Shown: one piece after another, positions 25,863 to 34,177 of the stretch
Position numbering within the stretch: position 1 is the stretch's first letter
Layout of the letters: each line of letters begins with the position of its first letter
NCBI GenBank assembly: GCA_020882975.1
Contig: JAHRFD010000003.1
Span: 68,732-132,731 of the forward strand
DNA length: 64,000 bases
Origin: Microcoleus sp. EPA2
GTDB lineage: Bacteria; Cyanobacteriota; Cyanobacteriia; Cyanobacteriales; Microcoleaceae
Reading direction: 5' to 3'
Translations under genes and position numbers: made by a program
Notes under the pieces: model-generated
What the model was told of the DNA's origin: nothing
Database searches by the model: none
Seen by the model: only the letters and a program-made list of their open reading frames with translations

Positions 25863-26087
25863 ATGAGCCACAAACAGAATCAGCCTCCATTGGGGCTAGG
25901 AACATCTGCTAAAAAGGCGGACTTGGAACAATCAATAGTAACTGCGGAAGAATTGCCTGTGAATGTGAAATCTAAAACTGCATCTCAAGTATTTGGGAGT
26001 CATGGTGAAGACCGTTTAAAGGCTCTAGCCCGCTTGATGATGGTCAGTTTCACTTGGTCCATGGCAGAACTGTCTCAACGCAAGTAA
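25863..26087 (+). CDS. Small hypothetical protein, 74 aa
   Basis: A 74-residue soluble protein (MSHKQNQPPLGLGTSAKKAD...) with a Shine-Dalgarno AAGGAAG about 9 bp before the ATG. The first half is polar; the second half is one predicted amphipathic helix (EDRLKALARLMMVSFTWSMAELSQ). No recognised family. It lies 39 bp before the pabC-like gene on the same strand and may share its transcript. Confidence 0.6.
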   Translation: MSHKQNQPPLGLGTSAKKADLEQSIVTAEELPVNVKSKTASQVFGSHGEDRLKALARLMMVSFTWSMAELSQRK

Positions 26088-26126
26088 AATTAATATGGGT
26101 TGAGTAACTTATTCACGATCGTGTAA

Positions 26127-26801
26127 ATGCTTGAACAACTGCCAAATTTTGAATTGTTGGAATCGCTTTTGTGGCAACCAAATCAGGGGTATTTATTACT
26201 AAATAGACATCTTGAAAGATTAGAGCGATCGGCTGAATATTTTAAGTTTAATCTATCATTAGCAGAAGTGTACAAATCCTTACAAGCATTAACTATTAGC
26301 TTGGGGAATATTGAAAAAAAAGTAAGATTAACAGTATCTAGGGATGGTAGACTAACCTTACAAGCTCAGACCCTAGAGCGTGGTATCTTAAAAATTGGTG
26401 CATCTGTGGGAATTGCCAGAAAGCCGATCGATTCTCAAATCCCCTTTTTGTACCATAAGACAACTTACCGCTTACCTTATACAATAGCTCTGGAGTCACA
26501 ACCCGAATATCAGGATGTGTTGCTATGGAACGAACAAGGAGAGATGACTGAATCAACGATCGCCAATATGGCGATCGAAACTCCCACAGGCTTAATCACA
26601 CCTCCTGTGCAGTGTGGTTTATTACCAGGAACATTCAGAGCTCAAATGCTTGCTGAAGGAAAAATCCGAGAACAGTCGATAACCTTAGAGGATTTGTGCC
26701 ACACGGAGACTTTATTTCTGATGAACTCTGTTCGAGGCTGGATGAGGCTCAAAAAAGAGCAAAATCTAGATGTTTGGAAAGTCAATCGATTTGAATTTTA
26801 G
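26127..26801 (+). CDS. pabC: Aminotransferase class IV, aminodeoxychorismate-lyase-like
   Basis: A 224-residue fold-type IV PLP enzyme. The PLP lysine is probably Lys111 in FLYHKTTYR, and NEQGEMTESTIANMAI is the typical motif that positions the cofactor phosphate; PPVQCGLLPGTFR is also conserved. Length is short (PabC about 270), and the N-terminus begins directly at the LLES block. The next gene downstream encodes the chorismate-using partner enzyme (PabB-like), which supports conversion of aminodeoxychorismate to p-aminobenzoate for folate. A branched-chain or D-amino acid aminotransferase is the main alternative. Confidence 0.75.
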   Translation: MLEQLPNFELLESLLWQPNQGYLLLNRHLERLERSAEYFKFNLSLAEVYKSLQALTISLGNIEKKVRLTVSRDGRLTLQAQTLERGILKIGASVGIARKPIDSQIPFLYHKTTYRLPYTIALESQPEYQDVLLWNEQGEMTESTIANMAIETPTGLITPPVQCGLLPGTFRAQMLAEGKIREQSITLEDLCHTETLFLMNSVRGWMRLKKEQNLDVWKVNRFEF

Positions 26802-26825
26802 CGGATTTGAGATAATATCGAGAAT

Positions 26826-26935
26826 TGATAATTGGTAATTGGTAATTGGTTATTGGTTATTGGTTATTGGTTATTCCCCCTTGGGGGGGTGGGGGGCAGG
26901 GGGGGTTCCCCATTACCCATTACCTAATACCCACC
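26826..26935. repeat. STRR heptamers plus G-run palindromic repeat
   Basis: TTGGTAA and TTGGTTA heptamers (26826-26874) are followed by CCCCCTTGGGGGGGTGGGG and CCATTACC repeats. The stretch separates the pabC-like and pabB-like genes and has no coding content. Confidence 0.75.
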
Positions 26936-27014
26936 TCACTGAGAAAGGGTATAACTCTATATTAATTTTGGTAAGTAACCAATAAAATCATGTCAGTATA
27001 TTAGAATCATAATT

Positions 27015-28463
27015 ATGACATCAATAAAACCTTGGCATTGGCGAAAGCTTCCCCTAAATCAACGTAGTGGATCGGAGATTTTTCAGGCTTTATTTTTGAT
27101 TGGTAAAACCGCAGACTCTACAGACTCAATCTCGGATTTACGGCATCAAGATATGGCGGTTCTACTAGAAAGTCCTGTTAAATCTACGAGTAACTTGGCA
27201 CGATATTCTATTTGTGCGGGTTCTCCGCGGATAATTGATGGTGAATCTCAACTATGGACACCGCCTGTAGGTGAAATTTTACCTTTTTTACGGGTGCTTC
27301 TCCACAATCAAAAGCAAAATTTAGAATTGAATGTGCCGCCGTCGATTCCTTTTAGTGGGGGTTGGTTGGGATGGCTTGGTTATGATTTAGCATGGGAAAT
27401 TGAGCAACTACCCCAAATTAATCCAGATCCGCTGCCTTTCCCGGTTAGTTGTTGGTATGAACCAGCATCTTTTGCTGTCTTAGATCATCAAGAACAATGT
27501 CTCTGGTTAGCGGCAAGTGAAAATTCTGAACTTGATGTTATGGAGCATTGTCTAGAGCAAATAGCAGAAACCAAAATACATAAAAATTCAGCTAAGGAGC
27601 AAAATAATCCTGGGATTTATAATTTAGGATTGTCTAAACATGAGTATGAAGAAATAGTAAAAACTGCTCAGAAATATATTGAAGCTGGTGATATTTTTCA
27701 AGCTAATTTGTCGGTAAGGTTTGAAGCTAGTACGGCTTGTGATAGTTGGTCTATCTATCGCGCTTTGCAGCAGATTAATCCTTCTCCTTTTGCGAGTTAT
27801 TGGCAAACTCCTTGGGGTGATATTGTTAGTTGTTCGCCGGAAAGACTGGTGCAATTATCAGGTAATAAAGTTGATACCAGACCGATCGCCGGAACGAGGC
27901 CGCGGGGTTTAACTGCAATTCAAGACGAACAGTTAGCCCGGGATTTAGTAGAGAATGTCAAGGAAATAGCCGAACATATTATGCTGGTGGATTTAGAGCG
28001 TAATGATATCGGGAGAGTGTGTGAATGGGGGTCTGTACAAGTTAATGAGTTTCTGACGGTTGAGCGCTATAGTCATGTGATGCACCTGGTTAGTAATGTG
28101 ATTGGTAGATTAAGAGCAGATTGTGATGCGATCGACTTAATTCGAGCTGTATTTCCGGGCGGTACGATTACGGGTTGTCCGAAGGTGCGTTGTCTGGAAA
28201 TTATTGAAGAGTTGGAACCAGTAAAACGTAGTTTGTTTTATGGTTCCTGTGGTTATTTGGACTGGCGGGGAAATTTGGACTTAAATATTTTGATTCGCAC
28301 TCTTTTATATGCGCCAAAAAGTGATGGTAGTTCGGGGGGAATTGTTTGGGGACAGGTGGGTGCGGGTATTGTGGCTGATAGTGATCCTGAAAGGGAATGG
28401 CAGGAGTCGCTGCAAAAGGCGCAAGCTCAACTTAATGCTTTGAAATTAGCGGAAAGATTTTAG
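27015..28463 (+). CDS. pabB: Chorismate-utilising synthase component I (PabB-like)
   Basis: A 482-residue member of the anthranilate/aminodeoxychorismate synthase component I family. C-terminal motifs include DIFQANLSVRFEA, SCSPERLV, the active-site PIAGTRPRG, HIMLVDLERNDIGRV and FPGGTITGCPKVRCLEIIEELEP. TGCPK plus GSCGYLDWRGNLDLNILIRT favours PabB over TrpE. However, E. coli PabB has Lys in PIKGT where this protein has Ala, the residue seen in TrpE. Proximity to the pabC-like gene argues for folate p-aminobenzoate synthesis. The glutaminase partner (PabA/TrpG) is not in the window. Confidence 0.85.
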   Translation: MTSIKPWHWRKLPLNQRSGSEIFQALFLIGKTADSTDSISDLRHQDMAVLLESPVKSTSNLARYSICAGSPRIIDGESQLWTPPVGEILPFLRVLLHNQKQNLELNVPPSIPFSGGWLGWLGYDLAWEIEQLPQINPDPLPFPVSCWYEPASFAVLDHQEQCLWLAASENSELDVMEHCLEQIAETKIHKNSAKEQNNPGIYNLGLSKHEYEEIVKTAQKYIEAGDIFQANLSVRFEASTACDSWSIYRALQQINPSPFASYWQTPWGDIVSCSPERLVQLSGNKVDTRPIAGTRPRGLTAIQDEQLARDLVENVKEIAEHIMLVDLERNDIGRVCEWGSVQVNEFLTVERYSHVMHLVSNVIGRLRADCDAIDLIRAVFPGGTITGCPKVRCLEIIEELEPVKRSLFYGSCGYLDWRGNLDLNILIRTLLYAPKSDGSSGGIVWGQVGAGIVADSDPEREWQESLQKAQAQLNALKLAERF

Positions 28464-28574
28464 CAGGGACTGGGGGGCGATGGGGAATCCCAGAACTAAT
28501 CTCAAACTGTTGGCTGGATGCCTAAGTCCCGATCGTGGGATAAAATTGTTAAAAAATATTAAGGCTCGATCGCA

Positions 28575-29582
28575 ATGAGTTTGGTTTTTTCGGGGCTGGG
28601 ACTTCTGTTGGCTGTAGTGGCGCTGGGCGTTACATTGTATCTGATCACGGCTCGCCGTTATCAATCATCTAGTTCTGTGGCTAATTCCTACGATCAATGG
28701 ACTGAAGACGGTATTTTGGAGTTTTACTGGGGCGAACACATCCATTTAGGTCATTACGGTGCGCCGCCACAGAGGAAGGATTTTCTGGAGGCAAAATCGG
28801 ACTTTGTGCATGAAATGGTGCGCTGGGGGGGTTTAGATCGATCGCCGCGGGGTACTACTGTGTTGGATGTGGGCTGCGGAATTGGGGGTAGCAGCCGCAT
28901 TTTGGCGCGGGATTATGGCTTTAAGGTTACAGGGATTACGATCAGTCCCCAACAGGTTAAACGCGCTCAGGAGTTGACTGCACCGGAACTTGAGGTAGAG
29001 TTTCAGGTGGATGATGCAATGGCGCTGTCGTTTCCCGATGCAAGTTTTGATGTTGTTTGGTCAATAGAAGCCGGGCCGCATATGCCGGACAAAGCGATTT
29101 TTGCCAGGGAGTTGATGAGGGTGCTCAAACCTGGTGGCTTGCTGGTGGTTGCTGACTGGAATCAAAGGGATGACAGACAAAAGCCGCTGAATTTTTGGGA
29201 GAAACCTGTGATGCAGCAACTGTTGGATCAGTGGTCTCATCCTGCATTTTCTAGCATTGAAGGCTTTGCGGAACTTTTGGCTGCGACGGGATTTGTAGAA
29301 GGTGAAGTGGTAACAGCAGATTGGACTGAACCAACTCTTCCTTCTTGGGTGGATTCTATCTGGCAAGGAGTGGCTAAACCTGAAGGATTGGTGCGTTTTG
29401 GTTTATCTGGTTTGATTAAATCTGTGCGCGAAGTACCGACGCTGTTGCTGATGCGGCTGGCCTTTGGCACGGGGCTGTGTCGGTTTGGGATGTTCCGGGC
29501 TGTGCGAGCTCGATCGGTGTCAGGATTAAGAGAGGGGGCTTGGAGCAAAGGCGATCGAGAATACTCTCCCAGGGGTGTCTAA
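28575..29582 (+). CDS. MPBQ/MSBQ methyltransferase (Sll0418-like)
   Basis: A 335-residue SAM-dependent methyltransferase. It methylates 2-methyl-6-phytyl- or solanesyl-benzoquinol in tocopherol and plastoquinone synthesis, based on its very strong similarity to Synechocystis Sll0418 as I recall that sequence. It has an N-terminal membrane anchor (about 1-26), SYDQWTEDGILEFYWGEHIH, SAM motif VLDVGCGIGGSSR (about 96-108), SIEAGPHMPDK and a hydrophobic C-terminus (LLLMRLAFGTGLCRFGMF). The last about 20 residues (GLREGAWSKGDREYSP...) have no counterpart in Sll0418. They lie next to a TnpB remnant, so the 3' end may have been altered. Confidence 0.9.
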   Translation: MSLVFSGLGLLLAVVALGVTLYLITARRYQSSSSVANSYDQWTEDGILEFYWGEHIHLGHYGAPPQRKDFLEAKSDFVHEMVRWGGLDRSPRGTTVLDVGCGIGGSSRILARDYGFKVTGITISPQQVKRAQELTAPELEVEFQVDDAMALSFPDASFDVVWSIEAGPHMPDKAIFARELMRVLKPGGLLVVADWNQRDDRQKPLNFWEKPVMQQLLDQWSHPAFSSIEGFAELLAATGFVEGEVVTADWTEPTLPSWVDSIWQGVAKPEGLVRFGLSGLIKSVREVPTLLLMRLAFGTGLCRFGMFRAVRARSVSGLREGAWSKGDREYSPRGV

Positions 29583-29602
29583 ATCCTTGAGCTAGACAGG
29601 CG

Positions 29603-29890
29603 GGAATCCCCTTGTTACTCACAAGGTCTTCAGCAGTCTGTTCTAATTCTAGGGGTAGCTTTTGGCAACTTCTTCGATAGTCTGGCTATGTATCCAACAT
29701 TTAAAAAATGCCAAGGAAAGCAATCTATTCAATACTCTCAAAATGTAAAAGTCTTGAGTAATTGTGAGATTAAATTTCCTGGCAAGCTGGGCACTATCAA
29801 TGCTAAAATCCATCGGGATATTGAAGGTAAAGTCAAAACTGTGACTATATCTAAAAATCCTGATGGCAGATACTTCGCGTCGATAAGGCA
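29603..29890 (+). pseudogene. Remnant of IS200/IS605-family TnpB (internal fragment)
   Basis: One plus-strand frame reads SQGLQQSVL, GVAFGNFFDS, YPTFKKCQGKQSIQYSQNVK, then KFPGKLGTINAKIHRDIEGK and VKTVTISKNPDGRYFASI. This follows the middle of TnpB proteins of the IS1341 type (LQQ..., AF.NFF, YP.FK...SIQY.QNVKV, IEGKIK.VTIS...YFAS). The beginning and the entire RuvC catalytic half are missing, and similarity stops at the pyrD 3' end. It is non-functional. It belongs to a different TnpB subgroup from the fragment at 15205-15372. Confidence 0.8.
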
Positions 29891-29893
29891 TTT

Positions 29894-31054
29894 TTATTTG
29901 TGCCCGCAACCCACGGCTTCCGAAATAGAATTAAATCCGGCGGCTTCTAACTTTTTGAGCAATCCTTGGAGAATCCGCCGCACCATCCAAGGTCCTTCGT
30001 AAACCCAACCTGTGTAAACTTGAATTAAACTTGCTCCGGCTGCAATCTTTTCCCAAGCATCGTCAGCGGTGAAGATGCCGCCGACTCCTACAATGGGCAA
30101 TTCTCCTTGAGTTTGCTCCCAGATAAATCGGATGATTTGTGTCGATCGCTCTTGTACTGGAAGGCCGCTAATTCCACCTGGTTCTTCGCTAATTGGTTTG
30201 CCTGTTTCGGGCAAGATTTGGGTTTTTAATCCGTCGCGCCGGATGGTGGTGTTTGTGGCGATAATTCCTGCTAGTTGGTAGGTTTTTGCTAAGTCGAGGA
30301 TGGATGCGATCGCCTCCCATTCTAAATCCGGGGCAATCTTGACTAAAATAGGTTTAATGCCCTGATTTTGTTGTTGCAAAAGGTCTAAGATGGTGCTGAG
30401 CCCAGCGGCATCTTGGAGCGATCGCAATCCAGGAGTATTGGGGGAAGAAACATTCACTACAAAATAGTCTCCCCAATCAACGAGCAGCTTAAAACTCTCC
30501 AAATAGTCTATTGATGCCTGCTCTAAGGGTGTTACCTTAGATTTACCGAGATTAATCCCCAAGGGGAATGGGGAGTCAGGGCTGGGGTATGAGTGGTCTA
30601 ATTTCCGCCCGTTGTATGCAGCCTGAAAGCGGGAAGCCATTGCTTGAGCGCCTTGATTGTTAAATCCCATGCGATTGAGGGCTGCACTGTCGTCTGTCAA
30701 GCGAAACAAGCGAGGCTGGGGGTTTCCGGGCTGTGGTTGCCAAGTAACCGTGCCGAGTTCGGCAAAACCAAACCCAAATTTTGTCCAGATGTTAGCAGCT
30801 ACGCCATTTTTATCAAATCCGGCGGCTAAGCCCACAGGGTTTTGGAAGTTCAATCCCCAAAGTGATTGTTCTAGGCGGGAATCTTGCAGTCGAAAAGATT
30901 GCTGGAATTGGTCTAAAATTCGACTGGTTGCGGGGTTAGACTGGGTGCGATCGGCTAATTCGAGAATTTGCAGGGTGCGGTTGTGTAGCCATTCGGCATC
31001 GGCTTTAAATAGGGAAAACAAAAGTGGTCGCAGGCCAAATTGATAAATATCCAA
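29894..31054 (-). CDS. pyrD: Dihydroorotate dehydrogenase (quinone), class 2
   Basis: Oxidises dihydroorotate to orotate in pyrimidine synthesis, passing electrons to quinone at the membrane. At 386 residues it has the class 2 N-terminal helical extension ([20 protein letters not shown]). Other motifs are [40 protein letters not shown], the catalytic-serine region [11 protein letters not shown], and the FMN/substrate motifs KIAPDL, ATNTTI and [13 protein letters not shown]. The gene is intact although its 3' end directly abuts the TnpB remnant. It is divergent from the GAF-domain gene. Confidence 0.97.
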   Translation of the reverse strand: MDIYQFGLRPLLFSLFKADAEWLHNRTLQILELADRTQSNPATSRILDQFQQSFRLQDSRLEQSLWGLNFQNPVGLAAGFDKNGVAANIWTKFGFGFAELGTVTWQPQPGNPQPRLFRLTDDSAALNRMGFNNQGAQAMASRFQAAYNGRKLDHSYPSPDSPFPLGINLGKSKVTPLEQASIDYLESFKLLVDWGDYFVVNVSSPNTPGLRSLQDAAGLSTILDLLQQQNQGIKPILVKIAPDLEWEAIASILDLAKTYQLAGIIATNTTIRRDGLKTQILPETGKPISEEPGGISGLPVQERSTQIIRFIWEQTQGELPIVGVGGIFTADDAWEKIAAGASLIQVYTGWVYEGPWMVRRILQGLLKKLEAAGFNSISEAVGCGHK

Positions 31055-31179
31055 TGACTTATCCTAGATAATTAAATAAGAAAAAATAATTTTGACAATT
31101 TAGATTATAGTGGATGGTCTTGCCAATTTTATTTTAATTCTTAATTTTGATTTTGACAAAGTTTTGGGGGCGCTTGGAA

Positions 31180-34119
31180 ATGAACCACCAGCAAAGACCG
31201 AAGGATTTAGACCAACAAATTGTGCATTTAGAGCGAGTGCTCCAAACTCTGCGAGAAGATGAGAATGTGGAGGTGCTGCTTGGGACAACTCTCTCATACT
31301 TGCAAGCAGAATTCGACTGGCGATTAATTTGGATCGGATTGTACGATCGCGCTGGGCATAGACTGTTCGGCAAAGGTGGAATGACGCCTAACGGTGACTT
31401 GTCTTTTCTGAAACAGCGATTTATTTTGAATCCGGGAGATTTGCTAGAACAAGTTGTAATTCAGCTTCGGCCTGTGGTAGTGCCGGATTTGCGGGAGGAA
31501 AATAGAGCGGGAGAATGGCGTTCCTGGGCTCAAAATTTCAATATTCAAGGGGCAATTTTGTTTCCGCTGCGTTATAAAGACCGATGTTATGGGGTAATTT
31601 TGCTGGGGACTGATGAGTGGGGAAGCTCGCTTTCGTCGGCGGAAAAAACGCAACTGACGATTGTATTTGGAGCGTTAGCAACAGCTCTTTATCAAATAGA
31701 AAAAGACTGGCAGCGCACTTTGACCAAGCGGCCGGATGAGTCACTGATCGGACTGATTTCGCAGTTGCGGGAATTGCGATCGCTAGACCAATATTTGCAA
31801 ACAGTGGTCGAACAAAGCCATGAATTTATCGAGCCGACAAGGACTAATGTTTATTGGTTCGAGCGAGAGCGGCGCTATTTTTGGCGGAGAGTCAGCAATC
31901 GCCAAGTGGCTCCGGGTTTGGGCGGGCTCAACCGACCGGCTTCTGGTATCACTGTCCAAGATTTGGGAGGGTTTTATCAGGCTTTGGCAAAGGAACAAAT
32001 CGTGTGGATCGGAGAATCCCATAGTTCTCTCAAAAGCGAACTTACCGGGCGGTTGATGCAGCAAATTCGGGCGCGATCGCTCCTGGCGGCACCAATTGTG
32101 TTAGAGGGGGAGTTGCTGGGATTTCTGGCTGTGGAAGCGAGCGAACCGCGGATTTGGCAAGAACATGAAAAAAATTATCTGCGGGGAGTGGGGCAGTTGG
32201 TGGCTCTGACGGTGCCGTTGTCGGAGATGGAAGGGCGGATTCAGCAAACGGAGATCGATCGAGATTTAACGGCGGGGATAGCTCGCGCCATCTACAGTGA
32301 TGCCGACTGGGAAACGACTCTCAAAAATACGGCTGCTCAACTTTGTGGGCGGCTCAACTGCGAATACTTTCTGCTGCTGCTGTACCAGGCCGAATTGGAT
32401 CGGTATGAAATTGTGTGCCAAAATCTGCCCCGTCACCGTAGAGCAGTGCCATCACCGCTTAAGGCTCTTGACTTGGTGGATTTACGGCTGCTGGAGAACA
32501 GTGTGGATACAGTGGCAATTGAAAATTGGGAGGAAGACGGGCGATTGGGGGCTTGGCGGGAAGTGCTGACAGAAGCGGGTGTACGCTCGCTGTTGGCTCT
32601 GAGTACGCGGGGGAAAAAGTCGCAGGCTAGAAGTTCCAGGGCCGAAGCAGAACACCCGCAGCTCCAATCTCCCATCTCCAATTCTCATTCGATAGAGGGT
32701 TTGCTGGTTGTCGGGCACAGTGCTACTCGTAATTGGAGTCGATCGGAGCGAGAATTAGTTCAAGTAGTCAGTCAACAGCTAGGGCTGATACTGCATCAGT
32801 GGCAGCAGAGTTCGGAACTGGATAAGTATCAAAAATTCTACCGAGGACTCAAATTAGGCTTAGCTGCTTTAGAAACTCCCCAGGAATACTCTCCCGAACA
32901 GATATCGACTTCATCACCGCCGATTTTGCCAGACTTGCCGCGACAAAAACTAGAGTACAACTTTGCTCAATACGTTGCCCAGACTGTTTCGTGTCCTTTA
33001 GTGGCGGTAATTACTTGGAATTCTCACCAAGAGGAAGCTTTGATTGTGACGGTGGCGGCGAATCCGGTATTTGCCCTCAATCCCGAAGCAGCGATTCCCG
33101 TTAAAACGGATTTTTTGATTCAACAAGTTGTGGCTGCTGGGGGGGTGGTGCAACACAGTATGAGTGAATTGCCGCTGGCGACTAAGCGGTGGCTACGGAG
33201 TCCGGGTATTGGGGAGATGATGGCGGTGGCGCTGCGGACTGCGCCGGAACACGAGCCGATGGGTATATTATTGGTGGCGGATGCTGGGGGGCGTCGGTGG
33301 TCGGAGTTATCAGTGAATTTACTGGACCAGATGGCTTCTCATTTGGCTTGGTGGCGTCGGTATTTGGCGGTGCAGTCTGTGTGTTCGTTGCAGCGATCGG
33401 ATCTGGAGTTGCTCAATTGGTATAAGCAGCGGCGTTTTGAGGAGTTTTACCGGATTGTGGGAACGGGGGTGAAGGAGTTGGGGGAGTTGAGTCAGTCGAT
33501 TTTGCAGTCTGGGAAAGAACAAAAGGATGCTCTCAAAAGTTTGCGCTACCAGCAGGTTTTGCGTCAGATTGGTAATGCTTTGGGGTCGATTCATTTGGTT
33601 TTGAAACAGGAACAGTGGCGGCCGCAATTTGCAGTGGATGTAGTGCCTGTGGCTGCTTGGTTGAAGCGATCGCTCGATCGGGCTGCTCCTGCGATCAAGC
33701 AGTTAGAAATTTTGTTGGAAGTCAACCGGGAGACGTCGGTTTCGCTACCACCGGGTAAGACTTTGGGCGTTCGGGGGGACAGCATCAAGCTGGATTTGGT
33801 GCTGTGGGAATTGCTGGCGGCTGCTTGTCGGCGATCGTCCGTTGGGGGGAAAATTGAGGTTCGCTATCAGATTGTCGCGGCCGATTTGCTGGAGTTGTCT
33901 GTGAGCGATCGCGGTGGGTTCGATCCACAATTAATTGCTATCTTCAATGGTATGTCTGCGCCGAATATTTTAGGTGATGCTAATTTTAATCAGCCGATGT
34001 TTCAAGTTTTATTGAGTTGTCAGCGGGCGGTGCGGTTGATGGGGGGAAATCTGTCTATGGAAATTTTAGATCGTAATTTGGTTGTAGCTCGGTTGGTATT
34101 ACCGCTGGCTAGTCTTTAA
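31180..34119 (+). CDS. Multi-GAF sensor protein with degenerate histidine-kinase-like C-terminus
   Basis: A 979-residue cytosolic protein with three to four GAF-type domains: about residues 20-165 (VLLGTTLSYLQAEFDWRLIW), 190-360, 370-550 and a divergent one at 600-740. A helical DHp-like region and an ATPase-like domain follow. The DHp-like helix (RYQQVLRQIGNALGS) has no phosphoacceptor His, the N-box lacks the expected Asn pair (LVLWELLAAACRRS), and the G1 box reads SDRGGFDPQ. I infer a signalling protein without autokinase activity. I start at ATG 31180 (MNHQQRPKD); a TTG 33 bp upstream is also open. No cysteine of the bilin-binding CH type is evident. Confidence 0.75.
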   Translation: MNHQQRPKDLDQQIVHLERVLQTLREDENVEVLLGTTLSYLQAEFDWRLIWIGLYDRAGHRLFGKGGMTPNGDLSFLKQRFILNPGDLLEQVVIQLRPVVVPDLREENRAGEWRSWAQNFNIQGAILFPLRYKDRCYGVILLGTDEWGSSLSSAEKTQLTIVFGALATALYQIEKDWQRTLTKRPDESLIGLISQLRELRSLDQYLQTVVEQSHEFIEPTRTNVYWFERERRYFWRRVSNRQVAPGLGGLNRPASGITVQDLGGFYQALAKEQIVWIGESHSSLKSELTGRLMQQIRARSLLAAPIVLEGELLGFLAVEASEPRIWQEHEKNYLRGVGQLVALTVPLSEMEGRIQQTEIDRDLTAGIARAIYSDADWETTLKNTAAQLCGRLNCEYFLLLLYQAELDRYEIVCQNLPRHRRAVPSPLKALDLVDLRLLENSVDTVAIENWEEDGRLGAWREVLTEAGVRSLLALSTRGKKSQARSSRAEAEHPQLQSPISNSHSIEGLLVVGHSATRNWSRSERELVQVVSQQLGLILHQWQQSSELDKYQKFYRGLKLGLAALETPQEYSPEQISTSSPPILPDLPRQKLEYNFAQYVAQTVSCPLVAVITWNSHQEEALIVTVAANPVFALNPEAAIPVKTDFLIQQVVAAGGVVQHSMSELPLATKRWLRSPGIGEMMAVALRTAPEHEPMGILLVADAGGRRWSELSVNLLDQMASHLAWWRRYLAVQSVCSLQRSDLELLNWYKQRRFEEFYRIVGTGVKELGELSQSILQSGKEQKDALKSLRYQQVLRQIGNALGSIHLVLKQEQWRPQFAVDVVPVAAWLKRSLDRAAPAIKQLEILLEVNRETSVSLPPGKTLGVRGDSIKLDLVLWELLAAACRRSSVGGKIEVRYQIVAADLLELSVSDRGGFDPQLIAIFNGMSAPNILGDANFNQPMFQVLLSCQRAVRLMGGNLSMEILDRNLVVARLVLPLASL

Positions 34120-34177
34120 GATCGATGTTCGCTGTCTGAGAAATTTCTGAGTTGGATCTGCTCGATCGCCCTTTTTG

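Noticed and set aside
27015-28463. Calling this gene trpE
   Set aside because: Despite the PIAGT motif, the TGCPK and GSCGYLDW segments and the neighbouring pabC-like gene favour PabB.
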